Source of the DNA: SKZT01 sp964478625
GTDB lineage: Bacteria; Desulfobacterota; Desulfobacteria; Desulfobacterales; SKZT01
Assembly: GCA_964478625.1 (NCBI GenBank)
Contig: CAYZJH010000101.1
Location: 1-10,869, forward strand
DNA: 10,869 nt
Reading direction: 5' to 3'
Shown here: positions 1 through 6,724 of the stretch, piece by piece
Position numbering within the stretch: the first letter of the stretch is position 1
Layout: the number at the start of each line of letters is the position of its first letter
Program-made: the position numbers and the translations under genes
The notes under the pieces: model-generated
Told to the model about the DNA's origin: nothing
The model's input: only the letters and a program-made list of their open reading frames with translations
Database searches by the model: none

Positions 1-2565
1 ACTAAGGGTTACGGTAGGCTGTCCCTTGTATCTTGCCCTCACATTGGGTTCACGGCCGAAATGCACATCCACCAGGTCCCGGAGCATGATGGGTGCGGCA
101 GGATGTTCCACCACCGGAATATCCAGGACATCCAAAGGATCAGAGAGCCCCTGACCCGTAGTATTTGCCGGATCATAATGCCTGGCAATTCTTACCATCA
201 GATCGATTTCTTCATCTATGGTTCTGAATTCACCTGCTTTTTGGCCGTTTAAGGCTCCGGCGGCTAACGCGGTCACATGACCGGGTGACAATCCGAACTC
301 AAATACGGCTTCCTGTCGAGGAACATAGGTGACATTTTTTTGAAAACTTGGGCGGTCGTCATCCAGGTCTGTAAGATCAAACAGCTCTTGAGTATCTCTC
401 ATGTAGCCTAGTACTGTATCTGCAGCCTCCATTGCCCTCTCCATGGTCAGTGCGGTCACGCGGATATTGACCGCTTTGCCGGTGGGAGGCCCATCACTTT
501 CTTCAAAGATTTTCACCTTTGGTTTCAAGTCGCTTTCCTTATATGTTTCAGATACATAATCTGCAATTTTCTTTTTCATGTGGGTCAGATACACCATGGG
601 GTCATTGGAAGGGTTGTTCGGAAAATCGCGGTCTTTTTCATCAGGAAGAGTAACAACGACCTCACCATGATTGTTTCCGTTTCTGCGAACGTAATCCTCA
701 TCTTCATAGTATCCGGCAGTTCCGGAAGCGCTCTGGGCCTGGCCGGGGCCAAGGGACATGATGAACCGGGACATATCCCGAACCACTGCATCGGTTTTTT
801 CTATGGCTGTGCCTGCAGGAAGTGCAATGGTCACATGATATCTGAAATAGTTACCCGGAAAAAATTTTACTTTGATCAGAGGCATTATCCCGGTAATAGA
901 AAGAATCAAAACAATCATTGCAAACACAAACAGCGCGGAAACACCTAAAAATGCAATCATTTTATGATTCAGGAGTTTTTCGATCAAAAAACGGTAAATT
1001 TTCCACAACCAGGCAAAAATTCCGGATTTTAAATGTCTGAAAGGATCATGGCGGTTCAGATCATGTTTCTTCATGATCATCTGGGGTTTGGGGCCCCAAT
1101 CAAAAATGTGTATCGGCAAAATAAAGAGCGCTTCAATCACGGAAACAAAAAGGGCATATGAAACTGTTTTGGGAATGACTGCAAAAAAATCACCCGTAGA
1201 ACCGGTCATGATAAGCATGGGTAAGAAGGCCAGAATTGTAGTCAAGGCCGAGGAAACCACCGGTAAAAAAACCTCGGCTGTGCCGTCCACAATTGCCTCG
1301 ATCTTAGCCTTTCCTAATTGAGTATGTCTGAAAATATTTTCAATAATGATCACCGCATCATCCACGATGATTCCGGTAACGAGCACGAAAGCAAAAAGAC
1401 TGATGGTGTTCAGGGTGACACCGGTGACATACATGATCGTGATGGTGGTCAGAAAAGAAAAGGGGATACCCACGGCTGCCAGCATGGCATTTCGAAATCC
1501 CATGGTGAGCCATAAAACAACAATGACAAGGCTCATTCCTAAAACGAGGTTACCTCCCAGGGTCTTTACCGACATGTTGATTTCAAATGTGGAATCCTTA
1601 GTAAAAGCAATCGAGATACCATCTTGTTCATGATGTTTTTCAAATTGGCGGGCAACGGATTTGACTTTTTCCGAGATAACGACCGCATTGCCCTTGTTTT
1701 CTTTGACTACCACCAGACGAAGTGAATTGTTTCCGTTTACGGAAACAATTCTGGTGGGATCCCGATGGCTTAAATGGGCACTGGTCACCAGATCCCTTAC
1801 ACGGATAAAATTACCGTCACCATCACGTCGAACCACAACGTTGAGGACTTCTTCCTGATTGCCCAAACGATTTCCCGCATCCAGCATATATTCGGTCCGT
1901 TCAGTTCTGAACCGCCCCGTTGGGATTTTGGTGTTGGCGGATCGGATGGCACCGGCCACCTGGTCGAATGTAATACCGAATTGTCTGAGTTTTACCGGAT
2001 CCACCGATACATGAAATTCTCTATCAAATTCACCGGATATTTCGACACTTCTGACATTGGGGATATTCAGGATTTGAGTTTTAAGCTCTTCGGAATAAAT
2101 CTTTAAACTTTTTTGAGGAATATCTCCGATGACATTCACCACGATCACCGGCAACCATATATGGGTATCGATGTAAATAAACCTGGGTTCATCGGCACCA
2201 ACAGGAAGTTCCTCTTTAATATTCAGGGTTCGGAACCGAAGCTCATCATAGAGTCTTTTGTAATCGGTATCATCTAAAAACTTAACCTGGATTGAAGAAA
2301 AATTTCGATAGGATTGAGCCTGGATGAATTCCACGGATTCCATATCATCCAGGGCATCCTCGATTTTGGTGGTCACCAACTGTTCGACATCTTCAGCTGA
2401 AGCCCCATAGTAGGTCGTGTAGATGAATGCCTTGCCGATATCGACCATGGGCATGTTCTCCACCGGAATTACCATGATGCTGAAAGCGCCTGCAACCACC
2501 AGGATGACAAAGGCCACATTCAGAAAAACCCTTTGGCTGATAGTAAACTTTACGACCGGCTTCAT
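1..2565 (-). CDS. RND-family efflux pump, inner-membrane permease (3' end outside window)
   Basis: Inner-membrane proton-driven pump of a tripartite RND efflux system (AcrB-like superfamily), exporting an unknown substrate. The frame is open for all 855 codons to the left edge; AcrB-like proteins are about 1000-1050 residues, so the C-terminal fifth is missing. It starts MKPVVKFTISQ with a first membrane helix at about residues 10-30, followed by the first periplasmic porter half. A helix cluster at about 340-480 contains the TM4 motif GIIVDDAVIIIEN with the paired aspartates D402 and D403, equivalent to the proton-relay pair D407/D408 of AcrB. Another helix lies near 534-563, then the second periplasmic half. 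The start overlaps the adaptor stop as ATGA, so translation is probably coupled. The intact Asp pair supports a working proton-driven pump. It lacks the charged helix residues I would expect to notice in a CusA-type metal pump, but the substrate cannot be assigned. No outer-membrane channel gene is in view. Confidence 0.93.
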   Translation of the reverse strand, partial: MKPVVKFTISQRVFLNVAFVILVVAGAFSIMVIPVENMPMVDIGKAFIYTTYYGASAEDVEQLVTTKIEDALDDMESVEFIQAQSYRNFSSIQVKFLDDTDYKRLYDELRFRTLNIKEELPVGADEPRFIYIDTHIWLPVIVVNVIGDIPQKSLKIYSEELKTQILNIPNVRSVEISGEFDREFHVSVDPVKLRQFGITFDQVAGAIRSANTKIPTGRFRTERTEYMLDAGNRLGNQEEVLNVVVRRDGDGNFIRVRDLVTSAHLSHRDPTRIVSVNGNNSLRLVVVKENKGNAVVISEKVKSVARQFEKHHEQDGISIAFTKDSTFEINMSVKTLGGNLVLGMSLVIVVLWLTMGFRNAMLAAVGIPFSFLTTITIMYVTGVTLNTISLFAFVLVTGIIVDDAVIIIENIFRHTQLGKAKIEAIVDGTAEVFLPVVSSALTTILAFLPMLIMTGSTGDFFAVIPKTVSYALFVSVIEALFILPIHIFDWGPKPQMIMKKHDLNRHDPFRHLKSGIFAWLWKIYRFLIEKLLNHKMIAFLGVSALFVFAMIVLILSITGIMPLIKVKFFPGNYFRYHVTIALPAGTAIEKTDAVVRDMSRFIMSLGPGQAQSASGTAGYYEDEDYVRRNGNNHGEVVVTLPDEKDRDFPNNPSNDPMVYLTHMKKKIADYVSETYKESDLKPKVKIFEESDGPPTGKAVNIRVTALTMERAMEAADTVLGYMRDTQELFDLTDLDDDRPSFQKNVTYVPRQEAVFEFGLSPGHVTALAAGALNGQKAGEFRTIDEEIDLMVRIARHYDPANTTGQGLSDPLDVLDIPVVEHPAAPIMLRDLVDVHFGREPNVRARYKGQPTVTLS
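1724..1751. repeat. perfect 12-base inverted repeat inside the RND permease gene
   Basis: Arms GAATTGTTTCCG and CGGAAACAATTC flank a TTTA loop. On the coding strand it encodes RIVSVNGNNS. It would form a stable hairpin in the mRNA. An 18-base part of it (1735-1752) recurs exactly at 3399-3416 in the adaptor gene. Confidence 0.6.
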
Positions 2566-3620
2566 CGGGCATCGCAACCAAGCAATTCGGTTCCCGGTAA
2601 AAGTCTTGGATCTTCAGCAATAAACAGATAACCGTCGGATTCCCCCAGTACCATGACATTGATGAGTTCACCGGATGATTTAAGTGCTACTCTTGGATTC
2701 TCATACCGGTCGATGACGCATTTTTTAGGGATCTGAACTCCCTGGGTGGGTAATTTTAGTGGAAGTGTGAAGCGAAGGCCTCCCCTGTTTTCACCTGAAT
2801 ATTGGGTAATCAACAACTCAATTGCAAGTTTTCGGGTTTTTTCATCAAACTCAGGATTGACCCATCGAATAGCTGCTCTTATTGGTTTTTGTTCCAGATA
2901 CGCTGAAAATTCCGAATTCAGATGATGGATCGCATCCAGCTCTTCTCCCGATACCGACAGGGGCACCACCAATGTTCGAAAATCAGCCACGCGGGCTAAA
3001 GGTGATCCCTGGACAACCTGCTCTCCGGTTTCCACCATCTTGCCAACCATATTCCATCCGGATGGCGCAAACACCTCGTGACGCCTTTTCCGTTCCAGTA
3101 ATTCATTCAGAGAAATTTCCAGTTTATTTTTTTCGATGACTGCGGAATCATATGCAAGTTTAGCCTGGATAGATTCTTGCTCCGCAGCATCCCGCTGAAC
3201 CTCGGTAGCTCTTTCTTGTTTATACAGCGTATCAATACGAACAAATTCTTTGTCGTGGTATTTTACCCGCTTATCGGCTTTTTTCAGTTCATTTTCCACC
3301 AACCGAAGCGACTGGCGCAGTCCCTGAATCTGAAAATCAATGAAAGTGGGGTCGACTTCGATAACCGGCTTTTCAGCTATGAAATCTCCTACATCGTAGT
3401 TTACGGAAACAATTCTTCCGGAAACCTCTGATGAAATCATCATGATCGTTTTGCTTCTGGTATACCCTGTCAGAGTAATTTCCTTGGTGGCATTCTCAAC
3501 CCGAAAAGTATTTTTCTCCGAAATTTCAGCAGAGGATGCAGCATTGAACCACGATAGAGGCAACAGCAGCGCCATGATTAGGGTCACCGCAGAAAAGTTT
3601 GATAAAAATTTATCTATCAT
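2562..3620 (-). CDS. RND efflux periplasmic adaptor subunit (HlyD/AcrA membrane-fusion family)
   Basis: Periplasmic adaptor linking the RND pump to an outer-membrane channel. The 352 residues show an N-terminal signal peptide (lysine near the start, hydrophobic core about 11-24, probable cleavage after AASSA near 31). There is no lipobox cysteine, so it is probably not a lipoprotein. A first lipoyl half lies around 58-90 (SEVSGRIVSVNYDVGD), an alpha-helical hairpin rich in Glu/Lys/Arg at about 98-180, and a second lipoyl half around 181-213 (VFAPSGWNMVGKMVETGEQV). Beta-barrel and membrane-proximal regions follow. It is slightly short for the family but complete. The stop overlaps the permease start by 4 bases. 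The ATG at 3620 has no convincing Shine-Dalgarno (a T-run precedes it). An in-frame ATG at codon 16 has a GGTGA upstream, but would lose the positive n-region of the signal peptide, so the first ATG is preferred. Confidence 0.92.
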   Translation of the reverse strand: MIDKFLSNFSAVTLIMALLLPLSWFNAASSAEISEKNTFRVENATKEITLTGYTRSKTIMMISSEVSGRIVSVNYDVGDFIAEKPVIEVDPTFIDFQIQGLRQSLRLVENELKKADKRVKYHDKEFVRIDTLYKQERATEVQRDAAEQESIQAKLAYDSAVIEKNKLEISLNELLERKRRHEVFAPSGWNMVGKMVETGEQVVQGSPLARVADFRTLVVPLSVSGEELDAIHHLNSEFSAYLEQKPIRAAIRWVNPEFDEKTRKLAIELLITQYSGENRGGLRFTLPLKLPTQGVQIPKKCVIDRYENPRVALKSSGELINVMVLGESDGYLFIAEDPRLLPGTELLGCDAR

Positions 3621-3667
3621 AAAAAAACATTAGAAAGGATAATAGGCGCGTTATCATTTTCAAATCG

Positions 3668-3696
3668 CACATATCATTCACAGTGATATTGGTCAA
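3668..3696 (-). promoter_or_regulatory. candidate sigma-70 promoter of the RND operon
   Basis: Reading the minus strand, TTGACC (plus 3691-3696, five of six matches to the -35 consensus) is followed after 17 bases by TATGTG (plus 3668-3673). The latter is preceded by TG plus one base, an extended -10 arrangement. Transcription would begin near 3661, leaving a leader of about 40 bases before the adaptor start at 3620. The -10 hexamer itself is poor (three of six), so this is a candidate only. Confidence 0.42.
3671..3689. promoter_or_regulatory. inverted repeat, candidate operator inside the RND promoter spacer
   Basis: Perfect 6-base arms ATATCA and TGATAT are separated by TTCACAG. The dyad fills the spacer between the proposed -35 and -10 of the RND operon and touches the -10. 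A protein bound here would block RNA polymerase, which is the usual layout for a repressor of an efflux operon. The cognate regulator is unknown. Confidence 0.4.
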
Positions 3697-3700
3697 GAGG

Positions 3701-3720
3701 GATCATTATGCGGGATGATC
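3701..3720. repeat. short inverted repeat GATCAT/ATGATC
   Basis: Perfect 6-base arms at 3701-3706 and 3715-3720 around an 8-base loop, just upstream of the proposed RND -35 and directly abutting the long hairpin at 3721. A palindromic ATGATCAT also occurs at 4253-4260, upstream of the small regulator gene at 3823-4182. The shared half-site may mark a common binding site, but the arms are short enough to arise by chance. Confidence 0.3.
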
Positions 3721-3774
3721 TGAAAAATTCCAGCGCTGGTGGGTGGAGTGTTCCATCTGCGCAGGAATTTTTCA
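3721..3774. terminator. long hairpin, candidate bidirectional terminator between the regulator gene and the RND operon
   Basis: The arms 3721-3731 (TGAAAAATTCC) and 3764-3774 (GGAATTTTTCA) are perfect complements. After one A/A mismatch, four more pairs (GCGC with GCGC) extend the stem to 15 paired positions. The 22-base loop holds a smaller hairpin (TGGA, loop GTGT, TCCA at 3744-3755). The A-run on one side and T-run on the other flank a GC core, as in bidirectional intrinsic terminators. It sits 49 bases after the stop of the minus-strand gene at 3823-4182. The long loop and the U-run lying inside the stem are atypical, so an operator or a small structured RNA element is also possible. Confidence 0.5.
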
Positions 3775-3822
3775 AATGTACGCACTCTGTGATATGATTA
3801 GGGGCCGATGGTTCGACTTTAC

Positions 3823-4182
3823 TCAGGCAGGCATGTACACGCCACGGCTCTTTGGCTTGATTTTTCCCAATTTGTTTAACCTGAAGACAATATTTCGGAG
3901 TTTTTTTTCATTAAAACCGGTTTGATCCTGCAATTCGGAGAAACGGATTCCGTCACCCGCCTCTTTTATAACCTCAAGAACCACACCGGAGGCCGTATTT
4001 CCGAAGCGGCTCCGATAACCTCCGGAAGATCTTCTGCAATTTGCATTGGAGATCAACGTTTCCAGGCGATCCATCTTGGCATTCAATCGGTCCATATCCT
4101 TTTTTGTGGGTATCTTATAGTACCTGAGAAAATATTTCACCATCGTATCAAAACTTTTTGGCCGGTCAGTATTGGTAGCCAT
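3823..4182 (-). CDS. small coiled-coil protein with C-terminal winged-helix-like domain, candidate DNA-binding regulator
   Basis: A 119-residue basic protein that I do not recognise as a named family. Residues 11-46 form a helical region with heptad-like spacing (KKDMDRLNAKMDRLETLI), suggesting dimerisation. Residues 47-62 are a flexible Arg/Ser/Gly linker. Residues about 66-117 read like a winged helix: a helix VVLEVIKEAG, then FSELQDQTGFNEKKLRNIVFRLNKLGKI as helix-turn-helix, and a wing ending KSRGVYMPA. The start is well supported by AAGGAGGT 10 bases upstream of the ATG. It is transcribed toward the RND operon but separated by about 200 bases with a hairpin and a promoter-like site, so it is probably its own transcript. 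A role as regulator of the RND operon or of the divergent gene at 4428 is inferred from position only. Confidence 0.8.
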   Translation of the reverse strand: MATNTDRPKSFDTMVKYFLRYYKIPTKKDMDRLNAKMDRLETLISNANCRRSSGGYRSRFGNTASGVVLEVIKEAGDGIRFSELQDQTGFNEKKLRNIVFRLNKLGKIKPKSRGVYMPA

Positions 4183-4427
4183 GAAAACTTACCTCCTTAA
4201 TTAACTTAAACACATTAAACTCAAAAATAAAACAGACCGCTTTATATTAATCATGATCATACTTATTTTTAATCTTAAATTTCAAAATAATGAGTCATTC
4301 TGTTAAAGTCAAGGACAGTTCAATTTTAAGTGAATGAAATTAATAAAAAAATATTTTATATTTGAGTTGATTTAGTTTCAAGACGGTTTTTAAATAAATT
4401 TTAGGCTGAAAAACGGAGTCTCGAAAA
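4183..4427. promoter_or_regulatory. AT-rich divergent intergenic region
   Basis: These 245 bases separate two divergently transcribed genes and must hold both their promoters. The stretch is strongly AT-rich and contains the 8-base palindrome ATGATCAT at 4253-4260. Only weak sigma-70-like hexamers are visible toward 4428 (TTGATT at 4367 and TAAATA at 4391, 18 bases apart). No sigma-54 signature and no gene is seen. Confidence 0.4.
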
Positions 4428-5126
4428 ATGGCCGATCAGAAGGGTGAACAAAGACAAAACAGAGTAAAAGCAGTTCATTCACAGCCCACAGGCTGCACAA
4501 ATGGTGGCGACAATTTATGCATTGAGATGCTCAATTTTTACCTCAGGCAGCTGAACCCCTATTCCTGTTCGGTGGCATCGGTGGCTACGGTGCTCAATAC
4601 GATTCTTGCCAGATTGAACAGAAATAAAGTCTTCAATCCCATCGACCAGGAAAGCCTGTTAATAAAGGTCAGGACAGCAAACTGGAGGGAAAGAGTCAGC
4701 ATGGCCGGTTTTCGCGGCAAGCATGGCTTATCAATTACTGCCTTGGGAATGGTGGTCAAATCGGCATTAAGGGCATACGACATTCCGTATAAACAGATCA
4801 ATACCACTGTACTCCATAAAGGACTTAAGACTCTCAAAAAAGAAAAAGCTCGTCTTTTATCCTTGTTGAGAAAAATTTGCACGGAGCAGAATATTTATAT
4901 CATCGCACATTTTACCCAGGGAGTTTATACCGGAGACTGGTTTGGAGGGCATATTTCGCCTGTCGGTTCTTTTGATCCTGAAACCAATGGCGTATTCATA
5001 CTAGATGTGGATGATCAAACCGATGCCCCTTATTGGGTGCCGTTCGAGGTGTTTTTCGAAGGCCTGGTAGGAGAAGCCAAAACAATCGGTCCCCAGGAAG
5101 GAGGCTATGTAAGTATCACCCTATAG
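4428..5126 (+). CDS. phytochelatin-synthase-like cysteine peptidase (peptidase family C83)
   Basis: A 232-residue papain-like enzyme resembling the catalytic half of phytochelatin synthase, which acts on the Gly of glutathione. Plant enzymes join two glutathiones; short bacterial relatives mainly hydrolyse glutathione to gamma-Glu-Cys. The active site is visible: Q41 (oxyanion hole) six residues before nucleophile C47 in QLNPYSCSVASVATVLN, H175 in GGHISPVGSF, and D193 in VFILDVDD, followed by PYWVP. The Cys-6 Gln and the 18-residue His-to-Asp gap match Arabidopsis PCS1 (C56, H162, D180). The Cys-to-His gap is 128 rather than 106, with extra Lys-rich residues near 130-150. The plant Cys-rich C-terminal half is absent and no signal peptide is seen, so it should be cytoplasmic. 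GGAG about 9 bases before the ATG supports this start. The substrate may not be glutathione in an anaerobe. Confidence 0.85.
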   Translation: MADQKGEQRQNRVKAVHSQPTGCTNGGDNLCIEMLNFYLRQLNPYSCSVASVATVLNTILARLNRNKVFNPIDQESLLIKVRTANWRERVSMAGFRGKHGLSITALGMVVKSALRAYDIPYKQINTTVLHKGLKTLKKEKARLLSLLRKICTEQNIYIIAHFTQGVYTGDWFGGHISPVGSFDPETNGVFILDVDDQTDAPYWVPFEVFFEGLVGEAKTIGPQEGGYVSITL

Positions 5127-5209
5127 ATATTCTAAATTTTAAGTTGCCGTGAACCAGTGCTTATGCTAGAGAATGACGATGAATATAACTTAAAGAATTG
5201 CATCATTAC

Positions 5210-6724
5210 ATGGAAAATACTAAAAATCCGAAACCCGAGAACGTGGCAGGTCTCTGGCACAGATTCAGTCTGAGAACAAGAATATACATTATTCTTGCGG
5301 CCCTGGTGATCATTCCCCTTACTGAGGGGCTGATCATGATTTTTTATACCCTAAAAATGGAACAAATGGTTACCACGATCGTTGAAAAGGATGTGGTAGC
5401 CCTTCAGGTTGCGGAAGGGCTTGAAACGGCAATGGTAAACCAGAGAGGTTTTGTGACATATTATTTCCTTGACGGCAATACGGACTGGCTTCGACAGCTT
5501 GGGGAATACCGCAGGATTTTCAAAGAAAAACTGGAACAGGCGGCTGTTTTGGCTGACACACCTGAACTGAAAAATGCCATATCATTAATTGAAAGTGAGT
5601 ATTTACTATATCTGGAATCAAAAGATAAGGTCATTTCCCTCTATGAACAGGGAGAAAGGGCTGCAGGGTCTGAACTCCACAATCAGGTAAGACAACATTT
5701 CTTTAAAATTTTACAGCTCTGTCAGGATTATAAAAATATCCATCCGTTGAGAATTTTGTCTGCAAGACAAGAATTCAATCATGAGGTCATTCGACTTCGA
5801 ATCATGTCTGTGATAGCCATGTTTGGAAATTTTATCATCGTATTGGTTTTGATTTACGTGTTGATGAATCAGATCCTCGGACCGGTAAGGCAATTGAGTT
5901 TGGAAGCTGACCGTGAAGGAGGACTATATCTGCCGAGTGATGAAATCAAAGCCCTGAGCATGAGTGTTAAAGGGTTGATCGAGGATGTAGACATGACTCA
6001 TTCGGAATTGGAAAAAAGCAGAGAGCATCTCTTTCATTCGGAAAAAATGGCTATGGTCGGCAAATTGGCCGCCGGCATGGCTCACAGTATCAGAAATCCT
6101 TTTACTTCGGTCAAAATGAGGCTTTTTTCCCTGAGCAGAAGCGCAAACTTGTCCGAGACCCAAAAAGACGATATTGATGTCATCTCTGAAGAAATCCGTC
6201 ATATTGACACCATCGTGCAGAATTTCCTGGAATTTTCCAGACCCCCCAGATTGAAGGTACAAAAAATCAGTCCATCCAATGTTGTTGATTCCACCATTCA
6301 GCTACTTGAACATCGTTTGAAATCTTACGATGTTGAAGTTAAAATTATAAGAGACAAATTGTTTCCGGAAATTGAGGTTGATCCGGAACAATTGAAGGAA
6401 GCATTGGTGAACCTAGTGGTCAATGCATGTGAAGCCATGGGAGAAGGAGGTAAAATCATTATCACCGAAGAGGAAGCTTATCATGACAGCCGGAATCATG
6501 AGGCAATCATTCGAATCAGTGACAATGGACCGGGAATACCCAAGACCGTATGCAACAAAATTTTTCAACCTTTTTATTCCACCAAGGAAGAGGGCACCGG
6601 GTTGGGTTTAAGCATTGCTTCCAGAATAATTCATGAGCATGGGGGGAGGATCGAAGTCGACTCCTATGAAGGAAAAGGTACCACATTTATCATTACATTA
6701 CCGGTCGGAGGAAGCAGGCTTTGA
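5210..6724 (+). CDS. membrane-bound sensor histidine kinase, NtrB-like HisKA/HATPase
   Basis: Sensor kinase of the two-component pair with the next gene. In 504 residues it has a membrane helix at about 25-46, an extracytoplasmic helical domain of about 150 residues (four-helix-bundle-like, ligand unknown), and a second helix at about 198-220. A short HAMP-like linker follows, then a dimerisation helix with phosphoacceptor H292 (GKLAAGMAHSIRNPF). The ATPase domain shows the N box (NLVVNACEAM, about 401-410), G1 (SDNGPGIP, about 437-444), F box (IFQPFYSTK) and G2 (GTGLGLS, 462-468). The residue after the phospho-His is Ser293, where Glu or Asp is usual. The start is uncertain: TTG at 5198 is in frame, an in-frame stop lies at 5186, and neither start has a good Shine-Dalgarno; ATG is preferred. 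The stop overlaps the regulator start (TTGA). Confidence 0.93.
   Translation: MENTKNPKPENVAGLWHRFSLRTRIYIILAALVIIPLTEGLIMIFYTLKMEQMVTTIVEKDVVALQVAEGLETAMVNQRGFVTYYFLDGNTDWLRQLGEYRRIFKEKLEQAAVLADTPELKNAISLIESEYLLYLESKDKVISLYEQGERAAGSELHNQVRQHFFKILQLCQDYKNIHPLRILSARQEFNHEVIRLRIMSVIAMFGNFIIVLVLIYVLMNQILGPVRQLSLEADREGGLYLPSDEIKALSMSVKGLIEDVDMTHSELEKSREHLFHSEKMAMVGKLAAGMAHSIRNPFTSVKMRLFSLSRSANLSETQKDDIDVISEEIRHIDTIVQNFLEFSRPPRLKVQKISPSNVVDSTIQLLEHRLKSYDVEVKIIRDKLFPEIEVDPEQLKEALVNLVVNACEAMGEGGKIIITEEEAYHDSRNHEAIIRISDNGPGIPKTVCNKIFQPFYSTKEEGTGLGLSIASRIIHEHGGRIEVDSYEGKGTTFIITLPVGGSRL

Noticed and set aside
580..948. Plus-strand open frames in the 61-2106 region, including this 122-codon one.
   Set aside because: They lie entirely opposite the RND permease frame, which is open for 855 codons and has clear family motifs.
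5198..5209. Earlier TTG start for the sensor kinase.
   Set aside because: It would add four residues (MHHY) and has no Shine-Dalgarno at a suitable distance; ATG at 5210 is preferred, though neither start is strongly supported.
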